DNA of 64,000 bases from Limnoperna fortunei (GCA_944474755.1 OX104114.1:41667070-41731069), one strand, 5' to 3'; positions 52,901-63,936 are shown, numbered from the stretch's first letter. The notes: generated by a model from the letters alone, not told the origin. Numbers and translations are program-made.

Positions 52901-55900
52901 AACCGCAGTAGTATATATTAAACGGATTTAGTCAATAGTTTAGATTTTTTGTGTTTCTGCTGCAAACACGTTTTTATCAAAGCAAAAGATAGGCCATCTA
53001 GCCTTATTGTATTATAACAGCAAATTAATACTATAATTGTTCATGTATGACATTGAAACTTACAATGAATGACCGATGTCGTTTTGAGGATTGCTGTACC
53101 TTACAATGGCCAGAGGAAATCGTTGTTGACTAGCAAAGCCATGACTAATAAATACTCTGTTAAATTGTCAATACAGTGAAAGTTGTAAGAATAGCGATAT
53201 AGTTTTTGTAATAAAAAGACATTCGTAGAGAGAAAAATACAAAATCAGTCTGCCATGCATATATTTTTTTTTCATTTGCACACCTCCATACAAAATAGCA
53301 ATTTTTTTTAGGATTACAACATGCAATTCGAAATGCAATAAACATCGTTTGAATTCATAAGCATACCATTAGGACAAAAATATGAACATTTTAGGACCAA
53401 AGCAATATCAAGCTTCGCTGTATCTTACCAGGTGCCAGGGGAAATCTACGTTGTGGACTACCAGCGCCTTGATTATTACCTGTTTTGTTAAATTTTTAAT
53501 TTATTATAAACAATCATTGATTGGATTAGGAAACACCACGTAATGATAAATATGAAGCCGCAGTTTCCTTTGCACATATTTATTATATATTTTTTGTTGT
53601 TGTCAAGTTTAAAAAGAAAACTAAAAACGACAAGTGCGTATGTATCATAAAATCATATAATATCGTATCATAATGGACACATACTGCATCGACACATTGG
53701 ATCTATCTATAGGTTTAAATATGTGGATACCAGAAACCGGGCAAATAAATTGCACACACCTTGCATATGAAGCCGCGTCTTTATAGACATTTTATATAAA
53801 TGCAGAATACTGAAACTTACTTGTATTTTTGATTAAAGACTTATGTCACAACAAAATTGAAATTTAGTAGCTCAGAAACATTTAATAGATCCGAGAATCA
53901 TATTATTAGAATTATTATGAGTATTTCGTATGATTTTAATAGCAGAATATAAAACATCAAAAACATACACAGGCTGTTGACATGAAAACCATGTCAAAAA
54001 TTGTAAAATTCAAATTTTGTTAGTGTTTGTTTGTTTGTTTGAATGGTGTTTTAACGCCACTTTCAGCAATTTTTCAGCTATTTCATGGCGTCCAGTTTTT
54101 ATTTCGGGAGGAAGCCGGGGTACCCGGAGAGAACCCCCGACCTGCGGTAGGAAAACTGGCAATCCTTGTCAATTAAGATTGGAGTCGAGTACACCATGCC
54201 TGCAGTGAGAATCGAACCCGCAATCTCAGTGTTGACAGACCACGTGATCAATAGTAGACGAACTACCTTGACCACTCGGCCACCGAGCCCTAAATTTTTT
54301 TTAGTGTTTTGGGTAAATAAAAATGTAAACACAATTGCATGTATGCTTTTTTGTTTTAATTCTAAACTGGACGTCGAATTGTTCCTATTATTAAATGCTT
54401 ACGTTCTACCAAAAAATGCATTGCAACACCAATAAATCTAGTGGCAGTTTCAATTATTGGAAATCTACCGTATTTTTCTGTAGAAGATTCTCAGTAGGCA
54501 AAAAGCAAAGACCTCAAAGTTCTTGAAATGAAAATGAGCGGATGTTAAGTAACACGGACAAAATGCATAAAATATTAACGAAAAAATATAAATAAGCATA
54601 TAGATTCTATGAATCATATGATATTTAAATCAGTTTTAGGTACTTCAGATTTTTTATCAGTGCATATGCTGCAAAATTCTTAAAGCTTAACTCATATTAT
54701 CTTACCAGGCGCCTGCACACGTGGAAATGGCCGCTGTTGGCTACCAAACACTTGAAGGTTGCCTGTTTTTGTAAGTGTTAGTGATGTTATAAAATATAGA
54801 AAGAATGATTTTGTAGTTTATATAGAAACACTATATTTTTTGTATTTAAATGCAATAATATTGAATGATATTGGCTACTGTGTTTTAAAGGCAGATACAC
54901 ATAGCAAGCCCGTCTATATCATCGATGACAGTTGTCTAGAATATGTAAAATTATTCTGATAGTTTGTTCGTTTTACTTTTCTGCATCATATGAAAACAAT
55001 TGTAATTTGTTTACCGCAATATGCATTATAAAAATCATATCTATTGACACCATAACTTGTGTGCTAATGTACAACTAATTTATACGGACTTGATAAAAAC
55101 AGAGAAACTTTATTCTTTTCACACTTTTCTTAAGCATTGAATATTTTGAACTAATACAAATATATATGTAAAATGTTATCACATATGCTACATGCGTATT
55201 GAAGCAAAACATAAAAACGAAATACAATAAAACAGAGAATTGTCAATATTTGAAAACTCCCTGACCTGAGTTTGCATCTTCATTACATTCAGAAAATTAA
55301 AATATAAATAAGTGTATGTTCATATGTTTAGCATTGTACCTACACCTTCACTGTTAATTACCTATATCAACGCTAAACGTATGCTATGAACGAATCAATT
55401 AATACAAGATGTAAACTTAGATAGACATTAAAGCAGAAAAGTGTATAATTTAAAGTAAGACTACTCTGTTCGATGTTTAATTTTTTAAAGTTTGTTTGTA
55501 TGTTTATACCAGGTTTCACAAATGTAAGAATGTCAGAATTTTGTAGACTTTTAACATATTGTTTATGTAAATATTAAAATCAAGGCCTATAATGCGTTAT
55601 AGAGGAACTTTTATAGATGATTTAATTTTAAAATACAAAAGCCACGAAATAATGTACCAATTACCTAAAGTTAGTATAAGTACTGTCAACAAGTTTGCAC
55701 TGTTGTCATTCCGATTACAATCATGTATTTATGTTAGAATTCCAACCTCCGGAAATTACAGTATTAAAACGTATATTGCTAAGTGTGTATAACTCTAAAT
55801 TTAATTGTATTGTATAGATATTGTAATAATTAACAAGAGTACACTGAACATTTGCATTACAAGTTGCGAATTGTAGCAAATTAAGGGGCAAGCATACATC

Positions 55901-58900
55901 AAGCTTTGTTAAAAAGTAAACGTTTCAATTGAAATATTAATTGAAATTTGTAAACGAAATATGCAAAAAATTAAACAAATTAAACTCCGGTGCAATCATA
56001 TAGATGTCCCGCAGCGGATAAAAACTGTATAACTTTGTCCGTTTCAATAAACATATATAGATCACATTGAAAAACGTGATGCCTATGTTTAAAATTAATA
56101 AATAAATTCTGACAACGCAAAAGTTTTGAATTCAGTTGTATTGACAAATGTAAAATTTGAAACTCAAAATTTAATCGAAAAGTCAGAACAACTTGCATGG
56201 GTTTAGTATACTCTTGTTGACACCAGTGATCTTATTAGTGACTATACCTATATTTGGCATGATTCCAATACGAGGATCTTGACAAAAATAAACAAAATTG
56301 CATTTGATAATTGAAATTTTATGACAATAAGCAGAGTGGATTTTAATTTTACAAACTTAACACTGAGCAAAACGAATCAATAATGCAAATTGCATTTGAT
56401 CATTCTCAGACAATTAGAGGAACATATAAAGGTTTGACAATTCGTTGTTAAGAACAATTTGCACATCATAATATGTGTATACTAGACTTGATAATTTTGC
56501 CCTTTATATAGTAAGTTTGTGCTCTTAATTTATGACCTGAACTTTAAAAAAACACATCTATCTTACCTCTAGGATTCAAAATTGGTTCGTTAGGAAACAG
56601 AGCGTTTGAATCTCCAGTAAAACCAGCTGCCGCTCCTAGAATTAAGCAGTACATTCAGTTCTTTGGGCTTGCTAAGAACCGTTCAATTTTACAACACTCA
56701 TAATAAGTTTAAAAGTTTACTTGACTTACATAAAATGAAAACAATAACGAATAGTGTGTAATACTTTCACATTTTCTTTGTTTAGGTTAGCACATTGACG
56801 CAACTGTTCTCATTCATTCAAATGCCCATTCATTTAAAAGTATTACTTTCATGAAATAACACTTTTCTTATTTTGCTTATTAAAAGTATTTTAATGAAGA
56901 TTAAACTCAAATACTTGTAACCAACATTAAACTAAATCATAATTTTTAAAAAAAATTATCACTTAATTCGGTATTTAGGTTTAATAATTTTATTTTTTTA
57001 GCTGTACATCTGCTGTATAAAAATTTTATTTACGAAATTATTATGCATGTACGTGTAGTTACTGTTACTATTACCAGATTCATTTTACAATAAATATCAC
57101 ACTTACCGTTTGCGCTACCTACAATACGATTGGCCGCTCCTACAATTCAAAGAATGGTATTTCTAAAACGTTGACGAAATATTCTTTTAATTTGATATTT
57201 AGAAATAATATAAAACGAACATAAAACTCAAAATTAAATAACTGAAAGACAACAAAACTTCACAAATAAGGTAAAGACAAACACGAAAGGATAAACTACT
57301 GGCTTGTCATATGAACAATCCAGCCAATAATGACAAATCGACAATAAATAGTTAAAATATCAGATTATACTTAATAAATGTCTCCAAACAAGATATTCAT
57401 AATTCAATGTCCATGTCAGTAAATACAAAACTGTCAATAGAAAGCATGTACTTGTATCACATGTGTATTTTTTTTAATATAAGTTTTTAAATTTGACTTT
57501 TAATATAAACGAACCTGGTAAAAATCCAGGTGGAAACATTCCCGGAAAAGGTGATAACCCAGCTCCAACTGGTGGAGGCATTATCATGCCTGGCATGCGT
57601 AAATCAGGTCTCCAAAGAGCAGAGGCGGAACCTTCGACTACAAATATAACCCGTGTAGTAAATAGAGAAAGGCATACAAATTAATTGATAGTTTAAAAAT
57701 GGAAAGATATTGTCAAACTTAGATTATTGTTAGAGTGATCGAGCCTCGTCCCATTCTTAATAAACCTCACATCAATTCTTTATAACACGCAAATGAAAAA
57801 TGCGAGACATTTTTATGTACAAACTAGTGACCTGCAATCACATTTTAATTCAGACTAGCTGCAATTTTTTCCAATTTTTTTTTTACATATAACTGATAAA
57901 TTTCAAAAATATCCGTTCTGTTTAATCATTTTAATGAACACCATACTTACCAGCCGTTTCTGTGCCATTAGCTGAAAGCAATATCATGTATATTTGAACA
58001 TACATTTGAAAAAAATATAACACTATGATATATTTCAAAGTTTAATTAAAAAAGTATAAAGAAATTTTTTTTACAAAAAAGTTTTTATTGCTTGTAAGGT
58101 TTTGCATAAATGAATAAAACATAATATTTGTATAAACAAAACTTTCAGAAGCTTCAAATGATGATATTCGTGGGTTTGGTTCGATATAAAACATTAAGAA
58201 TATATTTGTACATGAGAAACAAACTGAAAATATTAACAACTTTATGCATTGTTATATAGTAAAATGAATTATCTTTCATAGGCAAAATCATTTATCAATG
58301 AAAAGAAGATAATTTTATTTTAATTTCAAATAAAGATAGTACGTTTAAGCAATTATCAATAATATCACAGTAAATGTTAATTACCTGACATAGGAGGTCT
58401 AGGACGTCCCCCTGGAAACATACCAAAGGATGGGATAGCTCCTGGCATAGCTGGTGCTCCCATAAATGCAAAAGGTGGGAGACCTCCATTGGCTCTAATT
58501 CTTGCTAAGGCTGTTTTAATAAATATATATATACAAATTAAAAAATTTGAATAACTCAGAAATGAAATATGCTTATACCAGTATGTTAAATAATAACGGT
58601 ATTCTGGTACATATTGTAAACATACAGAGATAACATCCAATTGCTTAAACAACAAATACTGAATATACAAAACAAAAATATTATGAAAGTACAAACTTCT
58701 ATAAAAAAAAGAGTTGAATCGAAAAGTTATCGTTTTCGTATTAGGTGAACAAATAACACCCTTAATTGTTATTCGCAAAATTATAATGCATAGTATCGAA
58801 AACAACTGTATAATTAAATTCAGTAAAAAGTAATGGACAAACAGTCCAACAAAGACGATTGTTACACACTGAAACACATTTAAAGAATTCGTTCTAAATT

Positions 58901-61900
58901 TGCCATGTAGCTATTTCTTTTAAAATATAATTATGTTCCAAGATTTAAAATATAATGTTTTAGAACTTTTTTCATAGGAGTGCAGAAAGAACACTTTTTT
59001 TCAATTCATTATACATTTAGGGGATTGAAAAGAACAATGTCACTAGTATTCAATGACATTTTATTAGATGGTGTCATGATATTGATTTTAAATTTATTAG
59101 TGAAAATAAGAGGTCTCCTGATTTATTTTTGTCTTTATTATTAGGCAAAACCAAAAATGTAGATTTTCGAGCGGAATAATCGTTTTATAATAAATATCAT
59201 AGTTATCATTAATATTTAACTAGTATTTAGAAAACGCACAGTGAGGTGCTGATATTAATGGGAATATTACGTTTTAAAAAACATTATAGTCTATTTTTTT
59301 GTTCGAATAATCTAAAATGAATGTATTGATGCCTTGGGATATATCAGAACAATTATGATGTACTATGTCCATGAATCGTTTGATGTTTGAAACACCTTTT
59401 GTCATCTGCTAGGTTTAAATGGACTTACTAATAAAATCAACATATGTGCATGGAGGACATTTTCCACTTAAGGCAACTTATTTATTCAATAAAAACTATT
59501 ATAATCGTGTACACACATAATACGATTCATGTATATGTATATCAATAACATTTTTCATTAATTGATATATTCGATGTTTCAATGTACTGTTCATATTACG
59601 CAAAATCGTTTTACTTTTTAAGATTAACCCAAAAATGTAGGTATTATTATTAGGATTAAGCACACCACTTGAGCATTAATTTTTGTCCTTCAAAAACGCA
59701 GTTTGCCGCTTAGACAAAACGATCGTCTGACGAAGTCCAGCGTGTAACTTTGATACATCTTTTTACGTTTAAATATATCTAACAGAAGTTTAACAAGCTT
59801 TATTTTGCCTACGGGAAGTTTTCAAACATTAATCACAATTAATCAAATAAACATAAGAATATGATGTTTATTGAACAAAGTCAAAATCCATAATTTGCAA
59901 AATACGTAATTAATCCAACATCTCAGTCATGTCGTTTATTCACTGAAGAAATTACGTATTATTAAATATTCGTGTATAACGTCTGTAGTTATTTATGATA
60001 TACTGTTTGAAGAAGGTGCAAAATATTAAAAAATCTTTCATGGTGATCATCCTGCTACATCTTGTTCACATTACTTGCTAACACAAAGTAGATACACGCA
60101 CACTCCCTGTTATTATCTAGCATGCATATACTTAATTTTCTTAGGTAAAACATACAATTTAATTTTTTGCAGTAATGTGAATAGCCATTTGCATGATAAC
60201 ATGATCGTTATATTTTTGGTAACACAGCACATTTGTCTTTGGATACATCCTTTAAACTTTTACAAAGTTATATTAACTTATATAATTCGCTTCTAATTAA
60301 TGTTCTAAACAACTTGTTAATACGATGAACAAAATATATTTTATTACCTTGTTGAGTAGCCATTGGGTTTTGGTCAGCACCTAAAACAGAAACAAAATTC
60401 TCAAAAAGAAGAAAACAATTTAACACTCATTGTTTGAAAATGTTTAGATCGCGTAGAAGTATTGGATTCAAATTTACCTTTACATTTCTTATACCGAAAA
60501 CAATTCATATTTTTTAACGTTTTTTTGTGAGCCAAATTATACAACAAATATAAATACTTCATGTTTTGTGAACGAAAAACTTCTAATAATATATAATGTC
60601 AATGTAATTGTATCATTATAATAACGTTTATAAAAGCACGTGGTGTTTCTTAAAAACAATACGTGTTGTTACGTTCACTACTGACAATACGAATGATTAA
60701 ACATAAAGATTTAGTTATTAATACTTTAAACAATGAGAAAACATAGTACAAATGAATGTCAGTATTTTAATAATATTGTAAATTAATTTTTAAAAAAACA
60801 CGTAAATCACATTTACTTTTAAATCTACTTTTTAAGGATAATATTAGAATAGAAACCGGAATATAATACTAAATAGTAGACTTTCTTTTCCTTGTGTCAA
60901 TGACACACGTTACAAACAAATGTAATGTACAGTTTACTTCTTACCTGCCTGTTGGTCTGCAAATGGCATGGGCATGCCCGTCATAAAAGGATTGTTCATA
61001 TCACGGGCCTGTTGCATCATCAGTTGATTCTGTGCAGCTGCTCATAAATAAAATTTAAATTAATTAGTCTTTCAATTGATTGACAATAATATATTTTCAA
61101 TATATAAGTTAAGTTTGCATTTTCAATATATCATTTATCGTGAATCAGACAATATTAAAAACACAAAATATTATGATATTAAGTTAAAAATATGATTTAA
61201 GGATTTGCTTAGCTATCCTATTTCTATGTAGTAGATATGATTTTGCATAGATCAAAATAAATGTTAAACGCTTGGTAAACCACATATTAAACTAAAAATT
61301 TCTGACTTATACTGTTCGAAATCTGAAAGTGTAACGAAGGCTGTAGTTTCTACTAAATTCCACCTGAAATTTGTGTATCGTTAAGTCAATGTATAATATG
61401 GCAAAGAATAGACTAAAATAATAAAACAACAACAGCGCATTGAATAACTTTGAAAGCGCTCTCTATAACTTATGGAATGAAAAAAACAGTGTAATGAGAT
61501 TTCGGTACCTGTTTGAGGATCACCAAATGGTGATGGAAACCCAGTCATTAAAGGAGTAGGTATATTCGGATTCTGTTGCATCATCATTTGTTCCTGCGCA
61601 GCTGTGCGAAGAGAGCGTTACAATTATTACTATAAAGCATGTTGCCTTGACGATGAGCTAAATATAGATAAGTAAGGCATCGGATCGTTGCACGTGCGCA
61701 AAAGTAGAAATTGTACATATGTAAATTTTGCATTCAGAACGTATGAATACAAGTGTATGGCTATGATACGTCACCTCACACTTGACGTGTATTTGCTTTA
61801 TATAGAAAAACCCCTTTTGCAATTTGTTTCCAATTGCTTTAAGCTAAACTTTATTCTTGGTCAGCATTGTAAATGCGATGAATGAATTACAAATAAAACG

Positions 61901-63936
61901 AATCAACGCAAAGTTAAATCGCATTTGCTAACATAAAATTGAATTAATGTGTTTACAATTATGCTTCAGTATACAAGAAACTTTAAGAACCGTAAATATG
62001 TGTTTTTGTGTCGCAAAGTGTTATTAACGTTTAATTGTTCTGCATAAGTAAAACAATATATGCTAAATAGCACTTAGGATATTTTGTACCTATTTGTTGA
62101 TCAGTAAATGGTGAGGAAAAACCTGTCATAAATGGGGAGAACTGCGGTCTCATCATTCCATCCTGCTGAGCTATATAAAGAAAGCTTGGCATTTATTTAA
62201 ATTAATGAAAAGTTTATAGTAGCGTCTGGACTTTATCTTATAATTGATAAAAATTGAAAAAACATAAATACCAGACAAAATCTAACAAAACCCCCAAAAC
62301 CAAAACAACAAACTTTTAATCTGTAACAGTTTTAAACTTAATTAAATCGATTAAAGGTTATGTAGCACACCATAACAAATAAACAGTTTAGGTTATATAA
62401 TATAAGAACATATAGCAAAGCAGAGATAATTGCGCAACTGATTATTAAAGCGACAAATAAAATGGAGAGGACGCAAAGCAGCAGCTGTTACCCAAACTGA
62501 TGCGAGCTTAGTCTGAAAAGTGAACAAAAAAGAAATAAATCACAGTAATTGAATGAAAGACAACAGAAATATATTGTTTCCTTTAATACAGGTTAGAAAA
62601 TGATTACGAGTATTATACAAACAAACTTTTTAGTATAGTATCTTAAAAAAACATCAATATATCGTTTCTATATGTTCGTTGTGTAGTAAACGTTTAGTGT
62701 GAACAGTTTTATGGTAATCAAACTAGACTGCACCGCCACACAGTATAAGTATTTAATATCTTACAGAATTCATCAAAAGTTTAAAGAATGTGTCTTTCCT
62801 CTTCACAAATATCTAAACTTTATACATCTAAAACAGTAATTATTGTTGTGTTTTGCTAATTCTAATCCTAATGTGGTTTAGACTACAAGATTGTTATAAG
62901 CTACTGATTTGTATCAATGTAAAATCGTTACCTTGTTGACCATTAGCTCCTAGGGGTGTTCTTTGAATTGTAACAGTCTGCCTTTGCGTCGCTCCATTTG
63001 TTCTTTCAGATCCATTGGTGATCGTTGTTACACCACCTGTTCTGAAAGCAGCACCGTTCACCCTTTGACCTGCAGTACTTCTTCCTTGCGCACTTGAAAC
63101 ACTATTTCGCAATTGACCTGCAGTAGCAAGTGACTGTACATTGCGATTTAGCGTTGCTTGACCGTTTGGGACAGTTCTGAATTCTGTAGTTCTGGCCGTT
63201 TGTTGCACACTAACTTGTCTTTGACCGCCATTTTGAATAGGTTGCCTATCTCGTGAGCCATCAAATATATTGGACTGTAAAGCAAATGCTGAAAGCAGGG
63301 AGGCAGGTCTACCATTATTTGTTCTCGTAATAATTTCTCGTCTTCCGATATTTCTTCCAGCTTGAATATCATTTAAAGCACTGTTAGACAAAACTAGCAT
63401 TTGACTATTCTCACCTAATCCCATTCTTGAAAATGGTCCTAGAGCAGGAGTATCTGGTCCTGTACCTGATGTAGCTCCCGCGGCGGCAGCTTGTCTCTGA
63501 GCTTGTGCTTGAGAGTTTCTTCGCATAATAGCAAGTTGTCGCTGTCGTGCTGTTATCACACCAGCATTTCCAAAACCCGTTCTTCCTTGCGTAGCTAAGC
63601 CTTGAGGTCCAAACTGTGTAAATGGTTGCCCAATATCGGCAACACCTTGGGCAAATCTGGGTATTGGTCCGTCGCTTTGAAATCCACCGACACCAGTTTG
63701 TGCTCCAAACTGACCATCGCCCTGACCAAAACCTGCATCATCTACTGGCCCAGGTAATACAGGGACAGTCACTGTTCTTATCTGACCAGTCTGTGTTCCA
63801 AATCCCGTTGCAGGTGCTATTCCACCAGTCCCAGCTGCAGCCTGTCTATTTTGTAGAAATTGTTGGAATAATGCTGGATTTCCTTGTCCTTGGAGAGGAC
63901 CTTGAGCAAAGTTAGTGAATGGAGGTTGTGGTTGGC
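40858..63936 (-). CDS. Giant modular Ser/Thr- and FPG-rich secreted-type protein (partial, 5' end off the window)
   Basis: At least 22 exons were assembled from minus-strand splice sites. In transcript order they are: 63936-62932, 62170-62090, 61601-61509, 61037-60945, 60380-60348, 58510-58385, 57971-57951, 57637-57515, 57139-57107, 56635-56567, 56277-56248, 54762-54706, 53479-53429, 51944-51690, 51526-51455, 50570-45300, 44431-44360, 43340-43029, 42578-42561, 42370-42350, 41914-41798 and 40994-40858. Every internal exon is a multiple of three with phase-1 introns on both sides. This gives about 2,690 residues. No cysteine was seen. There is a Gln/Arg/Gly-rich start, Pro/Met/Phe modules, FPG-punctuated modules, a mucin-like 5.27-kb exon and a short tail. 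The signal peptide must lie to the right of this window. More than one gene cannot be excluded. An extracellular matrix or mucin role is inferred from composition only. Confidence 0.65.
41798..41914 (-). CDS. Exon: hydrophobic/acidic C-terminal module
   Basis: The acceptor is GCTTTACAG and the donor AGTA|GTAAGT. It encodes 39 codons including GLVMAVLDLTNADKNNLGGM and HILQNLIDERS. It is the only part of this gene that looks like a folded, helix-forming segment rather than low-complexity sequence. Confidence 0.75.
42350..42370 (-). CDS. Exon: 21-base microexon
   Basis: The acceptor is GTTCAGAAATAG and the donor GAAG|GTATGT. It encodes GSTVRTE, phase 1 on both sides. Confidence 0.55.
42561..42578 (-). 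CDS. Exon: 18-base FPG microexon
   Basis: The acceptor is ATTCTCTTTCAG and the donor CCAG|GTATGT. It encodes DLPSFP, with G completed across the intron, so it is a minimal FP|G unit. Confidence 0.65.
43029..43340 (-). CDS. Exon: PPPPVFP/Ser-rich module
   Basis: The acceptor is GTACATATTCAG and the donor TCAG|GTAATA. It encodes 104 codons starting GAEKPFGPGEVPPPPPVFPA. A later SGSSNAWT aligns with SGSSNWT in the giant exon. It is therefore a duplicate of the giant exon's N-terminal part. Confidence 0.8.
44360..44431 (-). CDS. Exon: 72-base Ser/Thr module
   Basis: The acceptor is ATTTACAG and the donor CAGG|GTAAAC. It encodes 24 codons beginning AVGVTSTKSKTSSGLPVSFS. Phase 1 on both sides. 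Confidence 0.65.
45300..50570 (-). CDS. Giant 5.27-kb exon: mucin-like Ser/Thr-rich domain with FPG and other repeats
   Basis: The acceptor is TTTTTATTCAG and the donor AATG|GTAACT. The exon is 5,271 bases, 1,757 codons, phase 1 on both sides, with no cysteine seen. It is very Ser/Thr-rich with many N-x-S/T sites (NHSSQS, NTSLTS, NESSSS). An N-terminal PPPPVFPAP segment is shared with the exon at 43029-43340. Two related blocks lie at about 49820-50150 and 49335-49795 (both with ISAIEEPxVSVVPVVK). Four roughly 75-residue repeats lie at about 47040-47900 (SFSESS, TTENPD, NTSPVFTGSDS, NNLEN). FPG(T/S) units spaced about 25-40 residues lie at about 45400-46280. Near the end is a basic stretch RRRESNRLARRRELDAAR. 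A secreted mucin or matrix role is inferred. Confidence 0.85.
50925..51215 (-). mobile_element. SINE-like retroposon with (GATT)n/(AATC)n tail
   Basis: (GATT)n at 50925-50944 is followed by the reverse complement of a tail reading CTGAATATAGCTGAAATACT, an end shared by many molluscan retroposons. It is related to the tail of the SINE at 54029-54291. The body to about 51215 is more GC-rich than the surrounding intron. The 5' limit is not certain. Confidence 0.6.
51455..51526 (-). CDS. Exon: single FPG module
   Basis: The acceptor is TGGTTTTAG and the donor CCAG|GTATCT. It encodes 24 codons, starting GADHIGASDSSSKSVAVADV and ending PAFP, with G supplied by the next exon. It looks like one unit of the FPG repeat. 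Confidence 0.75.
51690..51944 (-). CDS. Exon: AAFPG repeat module
   Basis: The acceptor is TTTTTAATATTTGAAG and the donor CCAG|GTTAGT. It encodes 85 codons with three (V/I)AAFP units spaced about 20-30 residues apart. The last one is cut by the intron between P and G (FP|G). The rest is Ala/Asn/Thr-rich. Confidence 0.8.
53094..53140 (-). pseudogene. Relic copy of the QQRFP exon
   Basis: On the minus strand this reads FASQQRFPLAI, matching the two preceding exons (QQRPFP, PQRRFPLAP). The GTAAGG after ATT would be in the wrong phase, and no acceptor keeps the frame. It is therefore a decayed third copy, not a working exon. Confidence 0.5.
53429..53479 (-). CDS. Exon: GSPQRRFP module
   Basis: The acceptor is TAACAAAACAG and the donor CCTG|GTAAGA. 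It encodes GNNQGAGSPQRRFPLAP, a duplicate of the previous exon. Confidence 0.75.
54029..54291 (-). mobile_element. Full-length tRNA-derived SINE with target-site duplication
   Basis: On the minus strand it starts GGGCTCGGTGGCCGAGTGGT (A box) and carries the B box GGTTCGATTCTC in a Leu/Ser-tRNA-like head. It ends in a tail with CTGAAAAATTGCTGAAAGTG and a CAAACAAAC simple repeat. Near-identical flanks AAATTTT(G/T)TTAGTGTTT at 54012-54028 and 54292-54309 are target-site duplications. It sits in an intron of the minus-strand gene. Confidence 0.88.
54706..54762 (-). CDS. Exon: GSQQRPFP module
   Basis: The acceptor is ACAAAAACAG and the donor CCTG|GTAAGA. It encodes GNLQVFGSQQRPFPRVQAP. It is homologous to the exon at 53429-53479. 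Confidence 0.75.
56248..56277 (-). CDS. Exon: 30-base microexon
   Basis: The acceptor is TTTATTTTTGTCAAG and the donor ATAG|GTATAG. It encodes DPRIGIMPNI, phase 1 on both sides. Confidence 0.6.
   Translation of the reverse strand: MLVLESCQI
56567..56635 (-). CDS. Exon: 69-base module
   Basis: The acceptor is CTTAATTCTAG and the donor AGAG|GTAAGA. It encodes GAAAGFTGDSNALFPNEPIL and NPR. Confidence 0.75.
57107..57139 (-). CDS. Exon: 33-base microexon
   Basis: The acceptor is TTTGAATTGTAG and the donor AACG|GTAAGT. It encodes GAANRIVGSAN. Confidence 0.65.
57515..57637 (-). CDS. Exon: Pro/Met/Phe-rich module with FPG
   Basis: The acceptor is TTATATTTGTAG and the donor CCAG|GTTCGT. It encodes VEGSASALWRPDLRMPGMIM, then PPPVGAGLSPFPGMFPPGFL. 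It resembles the 58385-58510 exon in the MFP.G core. Confidence 0.75.
57951..57971 (-). CDS. Exon: 21-base microexon
   Basis: The acceptor is TTGCTTTCAG and the donor GCTG|GTAAGT. It encodes ANGTETA, phase 1 on both sides. Confidence 0.55.
58385..58510 (-). CDS. Exon: Pro/Met/Gly/Phe-rich module
   Basis: The acceptor is TTATTAAAACAG and the donor TCAG|GTAATT. It encodes 42 codons, starting ALARIRANGGLPPFAFMGAP and continuing with FGMFPGGRPRPPMS. Confidence 0.8.
60348..60380 (-). CDS. Exon: 33-base microexon
   Basis: The acceptor is TCTGTTTTAG and the donor CAAG|GTAATA. It encodes GADQNPMATQQ, phase 1 on both sides. Confidence 0.65.
60945..61037 (-). CDS. Exon: MTGF module C
   Basis: The acceptor is TTTATGAGCAG and the donor GCAG|GTAAGA. 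It encodes AAQNQLMMQQARDMNNPFMT, then GMPMPFADQQA. It aligns with module B without gaps, showing tandem exon duplication. Confidence 0.8.
61509..61601 (-). CDS. Exon: MTGF module B
   Basis: The acceptor is TTCGCACAG and the donor ACAG|GTACCG. It encodes AAQEQMMMQQNPNIPTPLMT, then GFPSPFGDPQT. It is the same length as module C. Confidence 0.75.
62090..62170 (-). CDS. Exon: MTGF module A
   Basis: The acceptor is TTTATATAG and the donor ATAG|GTACAA. It encodes AQQDGMMRPQFSPFMTGFSS and PFTDQQI. It is homologous to the next two exons. Confidence 0.75.
62932..63936 (-). CDS. Exon: Gln/Arg/Gly-rich domain (first exon seen)
   Basis: The acceptor is GTAAATTACAG and the donor CAAG|GTAACG. It encodes 335 codons. 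The N-terminal part is Gly/Phe/Gln-rich (GFGQGDGQFGAQTGVGGF). A basic Gln/Arg/Ala stretch follows (RQRQLAIMRRNSQAQAQRQA), then Thr/Arg/Asn/Gln repeats such as RTNGATQRQTVTIQRT. Phase 1 at both ends shows that an upstream exon exists. The remaining bases to the window edge are intron. Confidence 0.85.

Noticed and set aside
54200..54291. Apparent tRNA gene on the minus strand
   Set aside because: The A and B boxes belong to the SINE head. The tRNA fold is incomplete and continues into a retroposon body with target duplications.
55661..55685. Possible 18-base minus-strand exon encoding VLILTL
   Set aside because: Splice sites are acceptable, but the hydrophobic product is unlike anything else in the gene. 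Too short to support.
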